DNA of 14,594 nt from an uncultured Lachnospiraceae bacterium. GTDB taxonomy: Bacteria > Bacillota > Clostridia > Lachnospirales > Lachnospiraceae. Positions 6,486 to 14,487 of the stretch are shown one piece after another. Each line of letters starts with the position of its first letter. The stretch's first letter is position 1. A program made the position numbers and the translations under genes. The notes beneath the pieces were generated by a model, which worked only from the letters and a program-made list of their open reading frames with translations, was not told the origin of the DNA and did no database searches. The DNA lies in NCBI GenBank assembly GCA_910586755.1, contig CAJUJM010000109.1, forward strand, positions 1-14,594, written 5' to 3'.

Positions 6486-7871
6486 TTACTGGGTTCCCAA
6501 TTTTGTTCTTGCATCTTTCCATTTCGTATTCAGCTCAGCCAGTCTGGCATCTAAATCAAAGCCCTGGGTAAACATCTCTGCGCCTAATTTTTTATAGTCA
6601 AATGCAGTCTCATTCTGAACGGTCTGGAAATCGTCCCCGCCGCCGTCATACATTACCAGCTGGCTATCCGGCTGTGCAAGATCTGCCTCTGCCAGGATAG
6701 GATCTTTATCTTTGGGGAAGTTGGTCATGGAAGAGGCGCTGGTTACATAGTTAATATATCCCGGATACCATGCATCGCTGTAAAACCATTCTACAAAGGC
6801 TTTTGCCAATTCCGGGTTTTTGCTGTGGGTAGTTACGCCCATAAAGGAGTCGCCCTGTACTACGACTCTAAAGGGATCTGCCTCTGTGTCTCTTACCGGC
6901 AGGTAGAAGCAGCCTAACTGGGAATAGTCTTCGGTGCCGTCCTTAATATTCTGTAATCCCCAGTCGCCCAGTGCAATAATAGCGGCTTCCTTTTGTGCAA
7001 ACAGCGCAGTCGCCTGATCATTGCCCAGTCCCAACGGATCTTTTCCGAACACGCCGGAGGTAAATAAATCATATACCTTGTGGTAAGCCTTTGAAACGTC
7101 GGTTCCGTCTGCAAAGGGCTCGTCTACCGCTGCCATATCGTTCCAGTTCTGGCCGTTGCCGCCTTCCAGTGCAGGCATAAACTCCATAAACGGATAGTCC
7201 GGCCATTCGTCCTTAGCTCCCATTGCGATTGCCATAAAGTTAGGATTGTCTTTTCCAAAATGCTCCTGAAGCTTTAAGGAAACTTCTTTCAGCTGTTCCC
7301 AGGTGGTGGGAACTTCTACCCCTGCTTCTGCAAACATATCCTTCCAATAGTATACATACTCGTATCCGGCAGTCATGGGAACGCCCAGGATCTTGCCGTT
7401 TAATGCATATCCGGCAGTCAGCTCATTGTTCTTGGTAGCCTCTAAATCGGATAAATCCAGCAGGTAATCCTGGAATCTGGACAGGGTGAAAGGCTTGTTA
7501 AACATAATGTCCGGAAGCTGGTTTGCGGATGCCCGCATCTTCATGGCATTCCAGTATTCCGAGTCATCCTTGATTTTCTCTACTTCAATGTTGGCGTTGG
7601 GATACTGCTGCTGGAATTTTCCTACCATGTCATTGGCATCAATGTAATCCATCAGGTTGTTATCCCAAATCGCGAATACTAAATCACCGCTTAACTCTTC
7701 ATTTACTTCAACCGGAGCAGTCTCTGCAGCTGTGGTGTTGGAAGCTGCCGCCTCAGTGGTCTCTGCAGCAGTAGTTGCGGCGGCATCCGCTGAATCTTCT
7801 GGCGCACATGCCGTCAATGCTCCTGCAGCTAATGCCGCGCACATAGTCAACGCTAAAAATTTCTTTCTCAT
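6486..7871 (-). CDS. Extracellular sugar-binding lipoprotein of an ABC importer
   Basis: Captures a carbohydrate outside the cell and delivers it to the permeases. Residues 1-21 form a lipoprotein signal peptide ending in the lipobox LTAC, with C22 as the lipidated residue (MRKKFLALTM at the start). Residues 23-60 are an Ala/Thr/Glu-rich flexible linker, and the rest is a family 1 solute-binding fold: the segment GDLVFAIWDNN opens the first lobe, and KAFVEWFYSDAWYPGY is the usual helix of the second lobe. Total length is 461 residues, normal for the family. The ATG has GGGAGG 8 nt upstream. It is the first gene of the transporter group and is preceded by the kinase/regulator pair, which probably controls it. 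I could not define its promoter with confidence in the 131-bp upstream gap. The ligand is not deducible from sequence; lacZ downstream favours a galactoside. Confidence 0.92.
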   Translation of the reverse strand: MRKKFLALTMCAALAAGALTACAPEDSADAAATTAAETTEAAASNTTAAETAPVEVNEELSGDLVFAIWDNNLMDYIDANDMVGKFQQQYPNANIEVEKIKDDSEYWNAMKMRASANQLPDIMFNKPFTLSRFQDYLLDLSDLEATKNNELTAGYALNGKILGVPMTAGYEYVYYWKDMFAEAGVEVPTTWEQLKEVSLKLQEHFGKDNPNFMAIAMGAKDEWPDYPFMEFMPALEGGNGQNWNDMAAVDEPFADGTDVSKAYHKVYDLFTSGVFGKDPLGLGNDQATALFAQKEAAIIALGDWGLQNIKDGTEDYSQLGCFYLPVRDTEADPFRVVVQGDSFMGVTTHSKNPELAKAFVEWFYSDAWYPGYINYVTSASSMTNFPKDKDPILAEADLAQPDSQLVMYDGGGDDFQTVQNETAFDYKKLGAEMFTQGFDLDARLAELNTKWKDARTKLGTQ

Positions 7872-7967
7872 AAAGAAAACCTCCCTTGTTGGTTGTTAAT
7901 CATATTTTATCAACTCAGGAGGTATTATTCTATGAATAAAGGTTCGATTTCTTGATATTTCGTTAGA

Positions 7968-7990
7968 TCTTGCCCTCAGTGAGGGCAAGA
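7968..7990. other. Strong perfect hairpin between response regulator and binding protein
   Basis: TCTTGCCCTC (7968-7977) and GAGGGCAAGA (7981-7990) form a perfect 10-bp stem with a 3-nt loop, 12 nt after the response-regulator stop. Neither side has a clear T-run, so it is at best a weak terminator. It could instead be an mRNA processing or stabilising structure, or a DNA operator. The remaining gap 7872-7967 is AT-rich with only weak promoter-like hexamers. Confidence 0.6.
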
Positions 7991-8002
7991 AAGTTAAAAT
8001 AA

Positions 8003-9508
8003 TTATCGTTTTTTTCCGGATTTTCTGTACTCGCTGGGGCTGATTCCCAGATTCTTTTTAAAGGTCCGGTTAAAATGTTCTACACTGTTGTAGCCTACCC
8101 TGTCGCTGATCTCGTAAACCTTTAAGTCTGTGGTATCCATAAGCTGCTGTGCTTTCTGAAGCCGCAGCCTGGTCAAGTAGACGCTAAAAGTCATTCCAGT
8201 CTCTTTTGTAAATTTAGAACTGAAATACTTTTCATTCAACCCTACATAATCGGCTGCCACTCTTAAGGTCAGTTCCTGATTAGCAAAATTATCGGCCAAA
8301 AAGCGCTGGGCCCGCTCTATGACATCTGCCTGTTTATTTTCCCGCGCCATTTCCAAATGATGGCTGACCCAGCGGATGTAATTATTAAGCCACAGATTCA
8401 GCTCTCCTATACTTCCCAGACGGCCGATTTTTTCGAAATAATTTACCTCTTCAGGAAACAGGGCGGAAAAGTCCAGCTCATATTCCCGAAATTTATCCGC
8501 CAACTGGCAGACAAGATGCAGGCACCGTTCTTTTGCCTCTTCTAAAGAAAGCTTTTCCAGCTTCGTTAAAAAATCCTGCTTCTCCGTATCTGCTCCCACC
8601 TGATCGCCGGAAAACAGAGCAGTGAGAAGCGGAATGCACCTGTCCTTTTCTTCATCCATCACCTGGATGCGGCTTTCAAAATCCCCAAAGGTGCTGACAC
8701 CGTAAGCGCCGTAGAGGGCGCTCCATTTTAAAAGCCGGATGTCCTGCCCCAGCGCCTCATCGATCTGGCTGCCAGAGACCGGAACGCTGATTCCCGCCAG
8801 CACCTCCAGATTCATATAGTCCCGCCATACTGCCTGAATCTGGCGGACCAAAGCCTGAACAGCAGCAGGATATTGAATTTCATCCGTCACTTTATAGTAA
8901 AGCAAAAGCTGGGATGGATAAGCTTTCACAATACCGCCTTTTGCGCCGACTCTGGGAATTTGGCGGGCCAGCTCCAGCATAGGCTTTTCCAGCCTCTCAT
9001 CCAGGTCTTCTCCGAATCTGGCCGTCTGCCGTTTAAAATCCCGGATCTCAAACAAAACAATGCTGTATTGTCCGTCTTTGGGAAGCTGGATTCTTTTGGA
9101 TTCCAGGCTGTATTTTTCCGGCCTGCCGCCTTTAAAAATATCCTGGTTGAGTTTTTTTAGCATCGCAGTCAGGGACCTGGCGTTTAAATCACTTTTTAAA
9201 AGGTAGTCATAAGCCCCTTTACGAAAGGCTTCCCGAACCAGTTCAAACTCATTATACCCGGAAAGAACCAGGGTTACCGGGGTCTTTCCCTCCCGGCTCA
9301 CCGCCTCCATCAGCTCCAGACCGTCCATTCCCGGCATCTTCATATCCGTAATCAGAAGATCCACCGGTGTTTCTTTCAGATAATCCAGGGCCTGCTGGCC
9401 GCTCATACAGTCTTTTATAATGGTATAGCCGTTGGCCTCCCAGTCAATTAAAGATCTTAACGTTACCCGGACAATGGTTTCATCGTCTACTATCAGGACT
9501 CGGTTCAC
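8003..9508 (-). CDS. Response regulator, receiver plus AraC-type DNA-binding domain (YesN type)
   Basis: Predicted transcription activator of the neighbouring sugar-uptake genes. Residues 1-120 form a CheY-like receiver with the acidic pair D8-D9, the phosphoacceptor D55 in LLITDMKMPGMDG and K105 in DYLLKSD. A middle region of about 270 residues, typical of YesN proteins, has no clear motif. The C-terminal 100 residues are an AraC/XylS double helix-turn-helix (about 400-495) with LTLRVAADYVGLNEKYFSSK and YEISDRVGYNSVEHFNRTF. The start is GTG, with GGAGG 9 nt upstream, located inside the 3' end of the kinase gene; the two reading frames overlap by 29 bp, so translation is probably coupled. Length (501 residues) is normal. 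The phosphodonor is almost certainly the adjacent kinase. Confidence 0.93.
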   Translation of the reverse strand: MNRVLIVDDETIVRVTLRSLIDWEANGYTIIKDCMSGQQALDYLKETPVDLLITDMKMPGMDGLELMEAVSREGKTPVTLVLSGYNEFELVREAFRKGAYDYLLKSDLNARSLTAMLKKLNQDIFKGGRPEKYSLESKRIQLPKDGQYSIVLFEIRDFKRQTARFGEDLDERLEKPMLELARQIPRVGAKGGIVKAYPSQLLLYYKVTDEIQYPAAVQALVRQIQAVWRDYMNLEVLAGISVPVSGSQIDEALGQDIRLLKWSALYGAYGVSTFGDFESRIQVMDEEKDRCIPLLTALFSGDQVGADTEKQDFLTKLEKLSLEEAKERCLHLVCQLADKFREYELDFSALFPEEVNYFEKIGRLGSIGELNLWLNNYIRWVSHHLEMARENKQADVIERAQRFLADNFANQELTLRVAADYVGLNEKYFSSKFTKETGMTFSVYLTRLRLQKAQQLMDTTDLKVYEISDRVGYNSVEHFNRTFKKNLGISPSEYRKSGKKR

Positions 9509-11330
9509 CGTTTCTATCCTCCGTTATCTTAGGTATCTCAATGGTAGTTCTGGTATATTTTCCCGTCTGGCTTTCCATAGACATCCGGCATTTTTCTCCA
9601 AAGTACAGCTTTATTCGGGCATATACGTTTTCTACCCCGATGCTGGTATTATCCCCCGCCTGTCGCTCCTTGGGTGTAAAAAGATACTTTATCTCATCTT
9701 CTGTCATTCCTGTACCGTCGTCTGCTATGGTAAAGATTACAAATTCTTCATTTTGGCTTACCTGGACCTGAAGATGCCCGATATCATCTTCTTTTTCCGA
9801 AAGACCATGGACAATAGAGTTTTCCACAACCGGCTGAAGGATCAGCCGGGGCATCCGATAATCCAGACATCCTTCATCGATCTGATAGGCAACCTCAAAT
9901 CCATTGGAATATCGTATTTTCATTAAATACAGGTAGCTGTCCAGCACCTCCAGCTCTTCCTTTACTGTATAAAAGCTAATGTTTCCCCGGAAGGAGCAGG
10001 ACAAAATCTTAATCAGCGCTTCCGCCATCCTGCGGATCCCTTCAAACCGGGAAACCTGGGCCATAAAGCGAATGGAATTTAAGGTGTTGACCAGAAAATG
10101 CGGATTAATCTGAGACTGAAGGGCCCGCACCTCAGCCTCATGCTTCTTTTTCTGGACCTGCTCGTTTTCTGCGATAGAAACTTTCAGCTGGCGCACCATC
10201 TGGTTAAAGGAGTGAATCATGTTGCGGATCTCCGTATGGCCAGCCGGTTCAATATGGGTATCCAGATTGCCTGCTTCCACTTCCCGAAGTCCCTCCACCA
10301 TAGTATGCACCGGCCCAATAATAGATCGAAGGAAAAACCGGGAGAACAGGTAGAATAAAAACATCAAAATTCCTGCAACTACCACCCAAATTACCGCCAT
10401 TCGATTATAGGCTGCTGTCAGATTTTCGGTTTTGACGCAGGTTATTAAGCGCCATCCCGGTTGCCCGCCTTCTGAGGACACGATTGTGTAGTTTCCCCTG
10501 CGCCCAGTGTCCGGATCCTGCAGCCACCTGCGGAAGTACCTGCTTTGTCCTTCATTTAAATCTTCCAAAGACAGATTTTCCAGAAAACCGGCGGCCTGTT
10601 CATGATTTTCCCCGGCAAATAAAAGGGTTCCCGATTTGTCTGTGAGAAAAGTGGTTCCAAGCAGCGGATCCCGGTTATACTTTTTTATCAAATCCCCAAC
10701 AGGAGTTACGTCAAACAGCATTACCATTTCTATGGTTTTGGAGCGATCCAGAAGGCGGCTCGGGGAAAGAGCCGCCACTAAAACGCACTGGCCGCTTTTC
10801 AGGCGGGAGTAAGTAATATTCTGCCTGGAAGTATCAAAAATCCCCAGGCTCACCACATCCTGCCACTGTATTGCCTTTTGGTACCAGGCTTGGTTCTCCA
10901 TCTTTTCTTTTGGAAGGCGGATCTCGTCTTTCAAATAAACATTTTCTCCGTTTTTCATGTAAAACATGGCAGAAATGGTATTCTGGGACGGAGCCGCCGC
11001 TGCCCGGAACATCTCATTTAGCCGGTTATTGTATTCATACCGTTTGTTGCCATCCGAACTGTTAATAGCAGCCGCCAGAGATAAAACCTCATTGTTATTG
11101 ACAAAAACCAGATGGGAAAGCTGAAGCGCTGTTTTCCGGGATGCTTCTGTGAGGGAAGAGCGAATCGCTTCCTGGGAATTTTGAATATTATTTACCGCAT
11201 TTTTCTGCATCATATACCGGGTGATGCTTAAGGACACAAAAAACAGCAGAAGAATGGGCACCACAATCAGTAATACAAAGCTTCGGTAATAGACTTTCTT
11301 TAAGGAAGAATGTTTTTTAAACAGGTTCAT
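9480..11330 (-). CDS. Sensor histidine kinase, YesM family
   Basis: Membrane kinase of the YesM/LytS-like group, 616 residues. A first membrane helix (about 17-40) and a second (about 311-336) enclose an extracellular sensor region of about 270 residues, probably a double-Cache fold. A HAMP segment (about 334-390) follows, then the histidine kinase motif with H411 in SQINPHFLVNTLNSIRF and the ATPase domain with N504 in VVENSIVHGL and DDGTGM (537-542). Such pairs usually sense extracellular carbohydrate, directly or through the binding protein, and act on the AraC-type regulator next door. The ATG at 11330 overlaps the end of dapF by 14 bp, and the nearest GGAG is only 3 nt away, so initiation probably depends on coupling to dapF translation; no better in-frame start exists nearby. 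The 3' end overlaps the response regulator by 29 bp. Confidence 0.92.
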   Translation of the reverse strand: MNLFKKHSSLKKVYYRSFVLLIVVPILLLFFVSLSITRYMMQKNAVNNIQNSQEAIRSSLTEASRKTALQLSHLVFVNNNEVLSLAAAINSSDGNKRYEYNNRLNEMFRAAAAPSQNTISAMFYMKNGENVYLKDEIRLPKEKMENQAWYQKAIQWQDVVSLGIFDTSRQNITYSRLKSGQCVLVAALSPSRLLDRSKTIEMVMLFDVTPVGDLIKKYNRDPLLGTTFLTDKSGTLLFAGENHEQAAGFLENLSLEDLNEGQSRYFRRWLQDPDTGRRGNYTIVSSEGGQPGWRLITCVKTENLTAAYNRMAVIWVVVAGILMFLFYLFSRFFLRSIIGPVHTMVEGLREVEAGNLDTHIEPAGHTEIRNMIHSFNQMVRQLKVSIAENEQVQKKKHEAEVRALQSQINPHFLVNTLNSIRFMAQVSRFEGIRRMAEALIKILSCSFRGNISFYTVKEELEVLDSYLYLMKIRYSNGFEVAYQIDEGCLDYRMPRLILQPVVENSIVHGLSEKEDDIGHLQVQVSQNEEFVIFTIADDGTGMTEDEIKYLFTPKERQAGDNTSIGVENVYARIKLYFGEKCRMSMESQTGKYTRTTIEIPKITEDRNGEPSPDSRR

Positions 11331-12120
11331 ATTCTCCAGTAAATACCTCCACCGCAGGCCCGGTCATAAACACATGATTGGTTTCCCGGTTCCATTCTAT
11401 GAGAAGATGGCCTCCCCGCAGGGCCACATCTACCTGATTCCCTGTGCGCCCCATAAGAATCGAGGCCACTGCGCTGGCGGTAGCGCCAGTACCGCAGGCC
11501 CACGTCTCTCCGCTGCCCCGCTCCCACACCCGCATCTGGATATGTCCCTGATCTATAATACGGACAAATTCAGTATTTACCCGGTCCGGGAATCTTTCGT
11601 GGTTTTCAAAGGCCGGACCGATTTTCTCCAGATCCAGGCTGTCGATCTCATCCATAAAATAAACCGCATGAGGATTTCCTACGGAAATCCCTACAAACTG
11701 ATAATCAGCTCCGGTCACGGTAATGTTTTCGGGAAGCCGGGAGATCAGCTCCGGTTCCCCCATATCTACCTTAACCAGGGTAACTCTGCCATTTTCCACT
11801 GTCATATCCAATGTCTTAATACCTGCCCTGGTATCTACGGTAATGATTCTTTTCTCTACAATTTTGTGGTCATAAACATACTTTCCCACACAGCGGATGG
11901 CATTTCCGCACATAGCGCCCTCGCTTCCATCTGCGTTAAACATCTGCATCCGGCAGTCCGCTATATCGGACGGGCAAATTAAAATCAGACCGTCGGATCC
12001 TACGCCGAAATGGCGGTCACTGATTGCCACTGCCAGCTTTTCCGGACTCTCTACCTGCTCTTCAAAGCAGTTTATATATACATAGTCATTTCCGATTCCC
12101 TGCATCTTCGTAAATTTCAT
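11317..12120 (-). CDS. dapF: Diaminopimelate epimerase
   Basis: Converts LL- to meso-diaminopimelate in the cytoplasm, the precursor of lysine and of peptidoglycan cross-links. At 267 residues it has the usual length. Both halves of the pseudo-symmetric active site are intact: C71 in FNADGSEGAMCGNAIRC and C209 in ERGSGETWACGTGATA. The N-terminus MKFTKMQGIGNDYVYI and HFGVGSDGLI are family signatures. The ATG has AGAGGA 8 nt upstream. It begins 36 bp after the ANTAR gene stop, and its last 14 bp overlap the sensor kinase gene, so it appears to be in one transcript with regulators unrelated to lysine synthesis. No other lysine-pathway gene is in the window. Confidence 0.96.
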   Translation of the reverse strand: MKFTKMQGIGNDYVYINCFEEQVESPEKLAVAISDRHFGVGSDGLILICPSDIADCRMQMFNADGSEGAMCGNAIRCVGKYVYDHKIVEKRIITVDTRAGIKTLDMTVENGRVTLVKVDMGEPELISRLPENITVTGADYQFVGISVGNPHAVYFMDEIDSLDLEKIGPAFENHERFPDRVNTEFVRIIDQGHIQMRVWERGSGETWACGTGATASAVASILMGRTGNQVDVALRGGHLLIEWNRETNHVFMTGPAVEVFTGEYEPV

Positions 12121-12156
12121 GGCTTTATTCCTCTTTCTGTCTTCTGTTATGCCGGC

Positions 12157-12702
12157 TTACCCGCCTGCCAGACTGATAACCATCTGGGCGGTTTCTACCA
12201 GATTGGCTCCGTTTTCCATACTGCATTTCTGCAAATAATGGTGAGCTTCCTCTTCATCCATTCGGTTTCTGGTGATTAAAATTTCTTTGGCATGCTTTAT
12301 AAGCTCTAAATCCTCCTGGCTTCTCGCCATTGGCTTTTTGCGTTTTCGCCTCCGGCGATGCTGAGCCCGCGTCATCATCTCCATGGTGCCGATCAGTTCA
12401 TTCACTTTCAGCGGCATAGCTAAAAGGACCAAATGCTCTTCTCTGCTGGCGGCCATATGGGCTGGCGGTGCAATCACCAGCATATCGATATAAGCCGGGA
12501 GGCATTCTCTCAGCTCTGTGTACATCATATCTGCAAAATGGCTTCCGCAGACCACAATTCCTCTTTCTAAATCCTCCGCTGCTGTCAGGGTCTGGGCAGC
12601 GCTTACACAGGTAGCCGCCACATGAAAACCGTTTCTCATGAGAATACTTTTTATATTTTTTCCGTTTTCAGGCTTTGAAAATGCTACGATTACCTCCGCC
12701 AA
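12157..12702 (-). CDS. ANTAR-domain antiterminator with degenerate receiver domain
   Basis: Predicted RNA-binding regulator of 181 residues. The C-terminal part (about 122-178: basic RRRRKRKK stretch, then SQEDLELIKHAKEILITRNRMDEEEAHHYLQK and TAQMVI) matches the ANTAR fold, which binds paired hairpins in leader RNAs and prevents termination. The N-terminal 110 residues look like a receiver domain, with K99 in LAMPLKVNEL in the usual lysine position, but the N-terminal acidic pair is replaced (FSKPENGK) and the phosphoacceptor position falls in VVCGSHF with no aspartate. It is therefore unlikely to be controlled by phosphorylation. The start is TTG, with GGGAGG 9 nt upstream; other frames have no better start. 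The gene follows glnA by 46 bp, and a glnA-ANTAR pair suggests a role in nitrogen control. Its RNA target is not obvious in this window. Confidence 0.85.
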   Translation of the reverse strand: MAEVIVAFSKPENGKNIKSILMRNGFHVAATCVSAAQTLTAAEDLERGIVVCGSHFADMMYTELRECLPAYIDMLVIAPPAHMAASREEHLVLLAMPLKVNELIGTMEMMTRAQHRRRRKRKKPMARSQEDLELIKHAKEILITRNRMDEEEAHHYLQKCSMENGANLVETAQMVISLAGG

Positions 12703-12748
12703 TCTCCCTCACCTCCCGGCCTGGCTCTGCTCTCTGCATTTTCTCCGT

Positions 12749-14083
12749 TTAATAGCGATAAAGATACTCTCTGGTTTCCCAGTCGGTTACGGCCGCCCGG
12801 AACTTCTTCCATTCCCGCTTTTTGGCTTCTAAATACTGCTGAAAAATATGGGGTTCCAATACTTCCTTTACAAATGAATCTTTCTCAAAGGCCTGAATAG
12901 CTTCCCCCAGAGTACACGGCAGAAGATGAACCTTTTTCTCTGTGAGCATCCCTTCATTCATGGTAAACACATTGCCTTCCAGGCTGTCTGGTATCTCCAT
13001 TTCCTTTTTAATCCCGTCCAGACCGGCAGCCAGGCAGACAGCCAGCGCCAGGTAGGGATTTGCAGCCGAATCCGGGCAGCGCAGCTCAATCCGGGTTCCT
13101 TTTCCTCTTGTGGAAGGGATACGGATCAGAGAGCTTCTGTTGGATTTTTCTGACCAGGAAATGGAAACCGGCGCATCATAGCCCGGAATCAGCCGCTTAT
13201 AGGAATTAACCAGCGGATTGGTCAGGAGGGTCATTCCCTCCATATGGCAGAGAATTCCTGCTATAAACTGCCTGGCCCTGGCGCTTAACCCCATAGAATC
13301 TGACTGGTCTGCAAAAACGTTGTTTCCCTGCCTGTCTGCTAAGGACATATTGATGTGCATCCCGGATCCGTTGACCCCTTCTCTGGGCTTAGGCATAAAA
13401 GTGGCATGAAAGCCATGCCGCTTGGCAATGGTTTTTACCGCCATCCGGAAGGTCATAATGTCATCGGCAGTTTTTAAGGCCTCCCGATATTCCAGATCGA
13501 TCTCGTGCTGCCCCGGCGCAAGTTCATGATGGGACGCTTCCACACAAAAGCCCATATCTTCCAGGTTGAGAACAATATCCCGCCGTACATTTTCTCCCAT
13601 ATCCAGAGGGGAAATATCAAAATAGCTCCCCGCTTCCTGGGTTCTGGTTGTGGGGCGTCCTTCCTCGTCCATATAGAACAGGAAAAACTCACATTCCGGG
13701 CCTACACGGAAGGAATAACCTAAATTTTCTGCTTCCTGCAAAACCTTCTTTAATATATACCTGGGATCTCCTGCAAAGGGCTTTCCATCCGGCAAATAGA
13801 TATCACAGATGAGCCTGGCTACCTTTCCCTGCTGAGGCCTCCATGGAAAAATTTCAAAGGTATCCAAATCCGGATGAAGGTACATATCCGATTCTTCAAT
13901 ATGAATAAAGCCTTCAATGGAGGAACCGTCAAACATACACTGGTTGTCCAAAGCTTTTTCCAGCTGGCTTACCGTCACTGCCGTATTCTTCAGAACCCCG
14001 AAAATATCTGTAAACTGAAGGCGGATAAATTCTACATCCTCTTCTTCTACCATGCGGAAAATATCTTCTTTGCTATATTTCAT
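12749..14083 (-). CDS. glnA: Glutamine synthetase type I (GSI-alpha)
   Basis: Makes glutamine from glutamate, ammonia and ATP in the cytoplasm as a dodecamer. The 444-residue length equals that of Bacillus subtilis GlnA, and the adenylylation segment of GSI-beta enzymes is absent. Visible signatures: FDGSSIEGF (51-59), metal ligands E130 and E132 in GPECEFF, EASHHELAPGQHEID (182-196), H243 in NGSGMHINMS, and NRSSLIRIP (315-323). Two positions differ from the B. subtilis enzyme: the residue matching feedback-control R62 is H61, and the flap glutamate matching E304 (E. coli E327) is D303 in PGYDAPV. There is also one extra residue in SWSEKSNRSS. The ATG has GGAGG 9 nt upstream. A near-consensus promoter lies 36 bp upstream, and the ANTAR gene follows in the same operon. 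Confidence 0.95.
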   Translation of the reverse strand: MKYSKEDIFRMVEEEDVEFIRLQFTDIFGVLKNTAVTVSQLEKALDNQCMFDGSSIEGFIHIEESDMYLHPDLDTFEIFPWRPQQGKVARLICDIYLPDGKPFAGDPRYILKKVLQEAENLGYSFRVGPECEFFLFYMDEEGRPTTRTQEAGSYFDISPLDMGENVRRDIVLNLEDMGFCVEASHHELAPGQHEIDLEYREALKTADDIMTFRMAVKTIAKRHGFHATFMPKPREGVNGSGMHINMSLADRQGNNVFADQSDSMGLSARARQFIAGILCHMEGMTLLTNPLVNSYKRLIPGYDAPVSISWSEKSNRSSLIRIPSTRGKGTRIELRCPDSAANPYLALAVCLAAGLDGIKKEMEIPDSLEGNVFTMNEGMLTEKKVHLLPCTLGEAIQAFEKDSFVKEVLEPHIFQQYLEAKKREWKKFRAAVTDWETREYLYRY

Positions 14084-14118
14084 TTTCTGTTTCCTCCCTG
14101 ATAGTCTTTTCAGCTTTC

Positions 14119-14148
14119 ATTATATATAGTAAAAAAGAATTTTGTCAA
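14119..14148 (-). promoter_or_regulatory. Predicted sigma-A promoter of glnA
   Basis: In the minus direction a perfect -35 box TTGACA (14148 to 14143) is followed by an 18-bp spacer and a perfect -10 box TATAAT (14124 to 14119). Transcription would start near 14112, giving a leader of about 29 nt that is too short for a riboswitch or antiterminator hairpins before the glnA ATG. It probably drives glnA, the ANTAR gene and dapF, and possibly the two-component genes. Confidence 0.85.
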
Positions 14149-14154
14149 CGCTGT

Positions 14155-14230
14155 AAAGGGCCTTTCCCTGCCTGTTCTCAGGGCCTTTGGAAGCTATTTG
14201 TAAAAAATCTATAATACTCCATTTACAAAT
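14155..14230. repeat. Direct and inverted repeats upstream of the glnA promoter
   Basis: GGGCCTTT occurs at 14158-14165 and 14181-14188, with CCCTG/CAGGG complementarity in between. Further up, ATTTGTAAA (14196-14204) and TTTACAAAT (14222-14230) form an inverted repeat with a 17-bp gap, and TTTACAAT recurs at 14241-14248. This block lies between the divergent glnA and carB promoters and could bind a regulator. The spacing does not fit the TGTNA-N7-TNACA site of GlnR/TnrA. Confidence 0.4.
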
Positions 14231-14274
14231 TTCTCTTTTTTTTACAATTTCCCCCTATTCAAGAAAAATTTTTG

Positions 14275-14283
14275 TGATATAAT
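14275..14283 (+). promoter_or_regulatory. Extended -10 promoter, probably of carB
   Basis: TGATATAAT at 14275-14283 is a perfect extended -10 element (TG, one base, TATAAT). There is no convincing -35 hexamer at the normal distance, which extended -10 promoters tolerate. Transcription would start at about 14289-14291, exactly where the structured element begins. Confidence 0.6.
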
Positions 14284-14290
14284 CATTTAG

Positions 14291-14487
14291 ATGATGCTAG
14301 GGTCAAAAGGTCATGTATGACATGCTCGCATGTCGATACATGACTTTGGGACCCGAAAAACACCGAAAAGCAGCCATTTTTCGTAGAAAAATGAGCGAAT
14401 TTGAGGTGTTTTAGGATTGCGGGAGCATGAAATGCGGAGCAATCCGTTGGCATCAGGGGTCAAAATACCTTTTGACCCCAACATCAT
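14291..14487 (+). repeat. Structured intergenic element with terminal inverted repeats (MITE-like) in the carB leader
   Basis: The 197-bp element is bounded by 21-bp inverted repeats, 14291-14311 and 14467-14487, that agree at 19 of 21 positions (core GGGTCAAAAGGT). It is flanked by a TTAG direct repeat (14287-14290, 14488-14491), within an 11-bp direct repeat ATCATTTAGAT at both ends. Inside are four strong hairpins: 14300-14354 (stem GTCATGTAT/ATACATGAC plus GACATG/CATGTC), 14357-14412 (AAAACACC/GGTGTTTT enclosing CATTTTTC/GAAAAATG), 14414-14445 (GGATTGC/GCAATCC enclosing GCAT/ATGC) and 14456-14479 (GGGGTCAAAA/TTTTGACCCC). It has no open reading frame. It is either a small non-autonomous mobile element or a structured leader RNA. 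Confidence 0.65.

Noticed and set aside
7932..7955. Seven-codon plus-strand frame (MNKGSIS) preceded by AGGAGG with a 9-nt spacer
   Set aside because: The Shine-Dalgarno match is good, but no plus-strand promoter is visible and the peptide is too short to judge; probably chance in the AT-rich upstream region of the binding-protein gene.
12749..14083. Adenylylation-type (GSI-beta) glutamine synthetase
   Set aside because: The length (444 residues) and absence of the extra segment around the adenylylated tyrosine place it with GSI-alpha.
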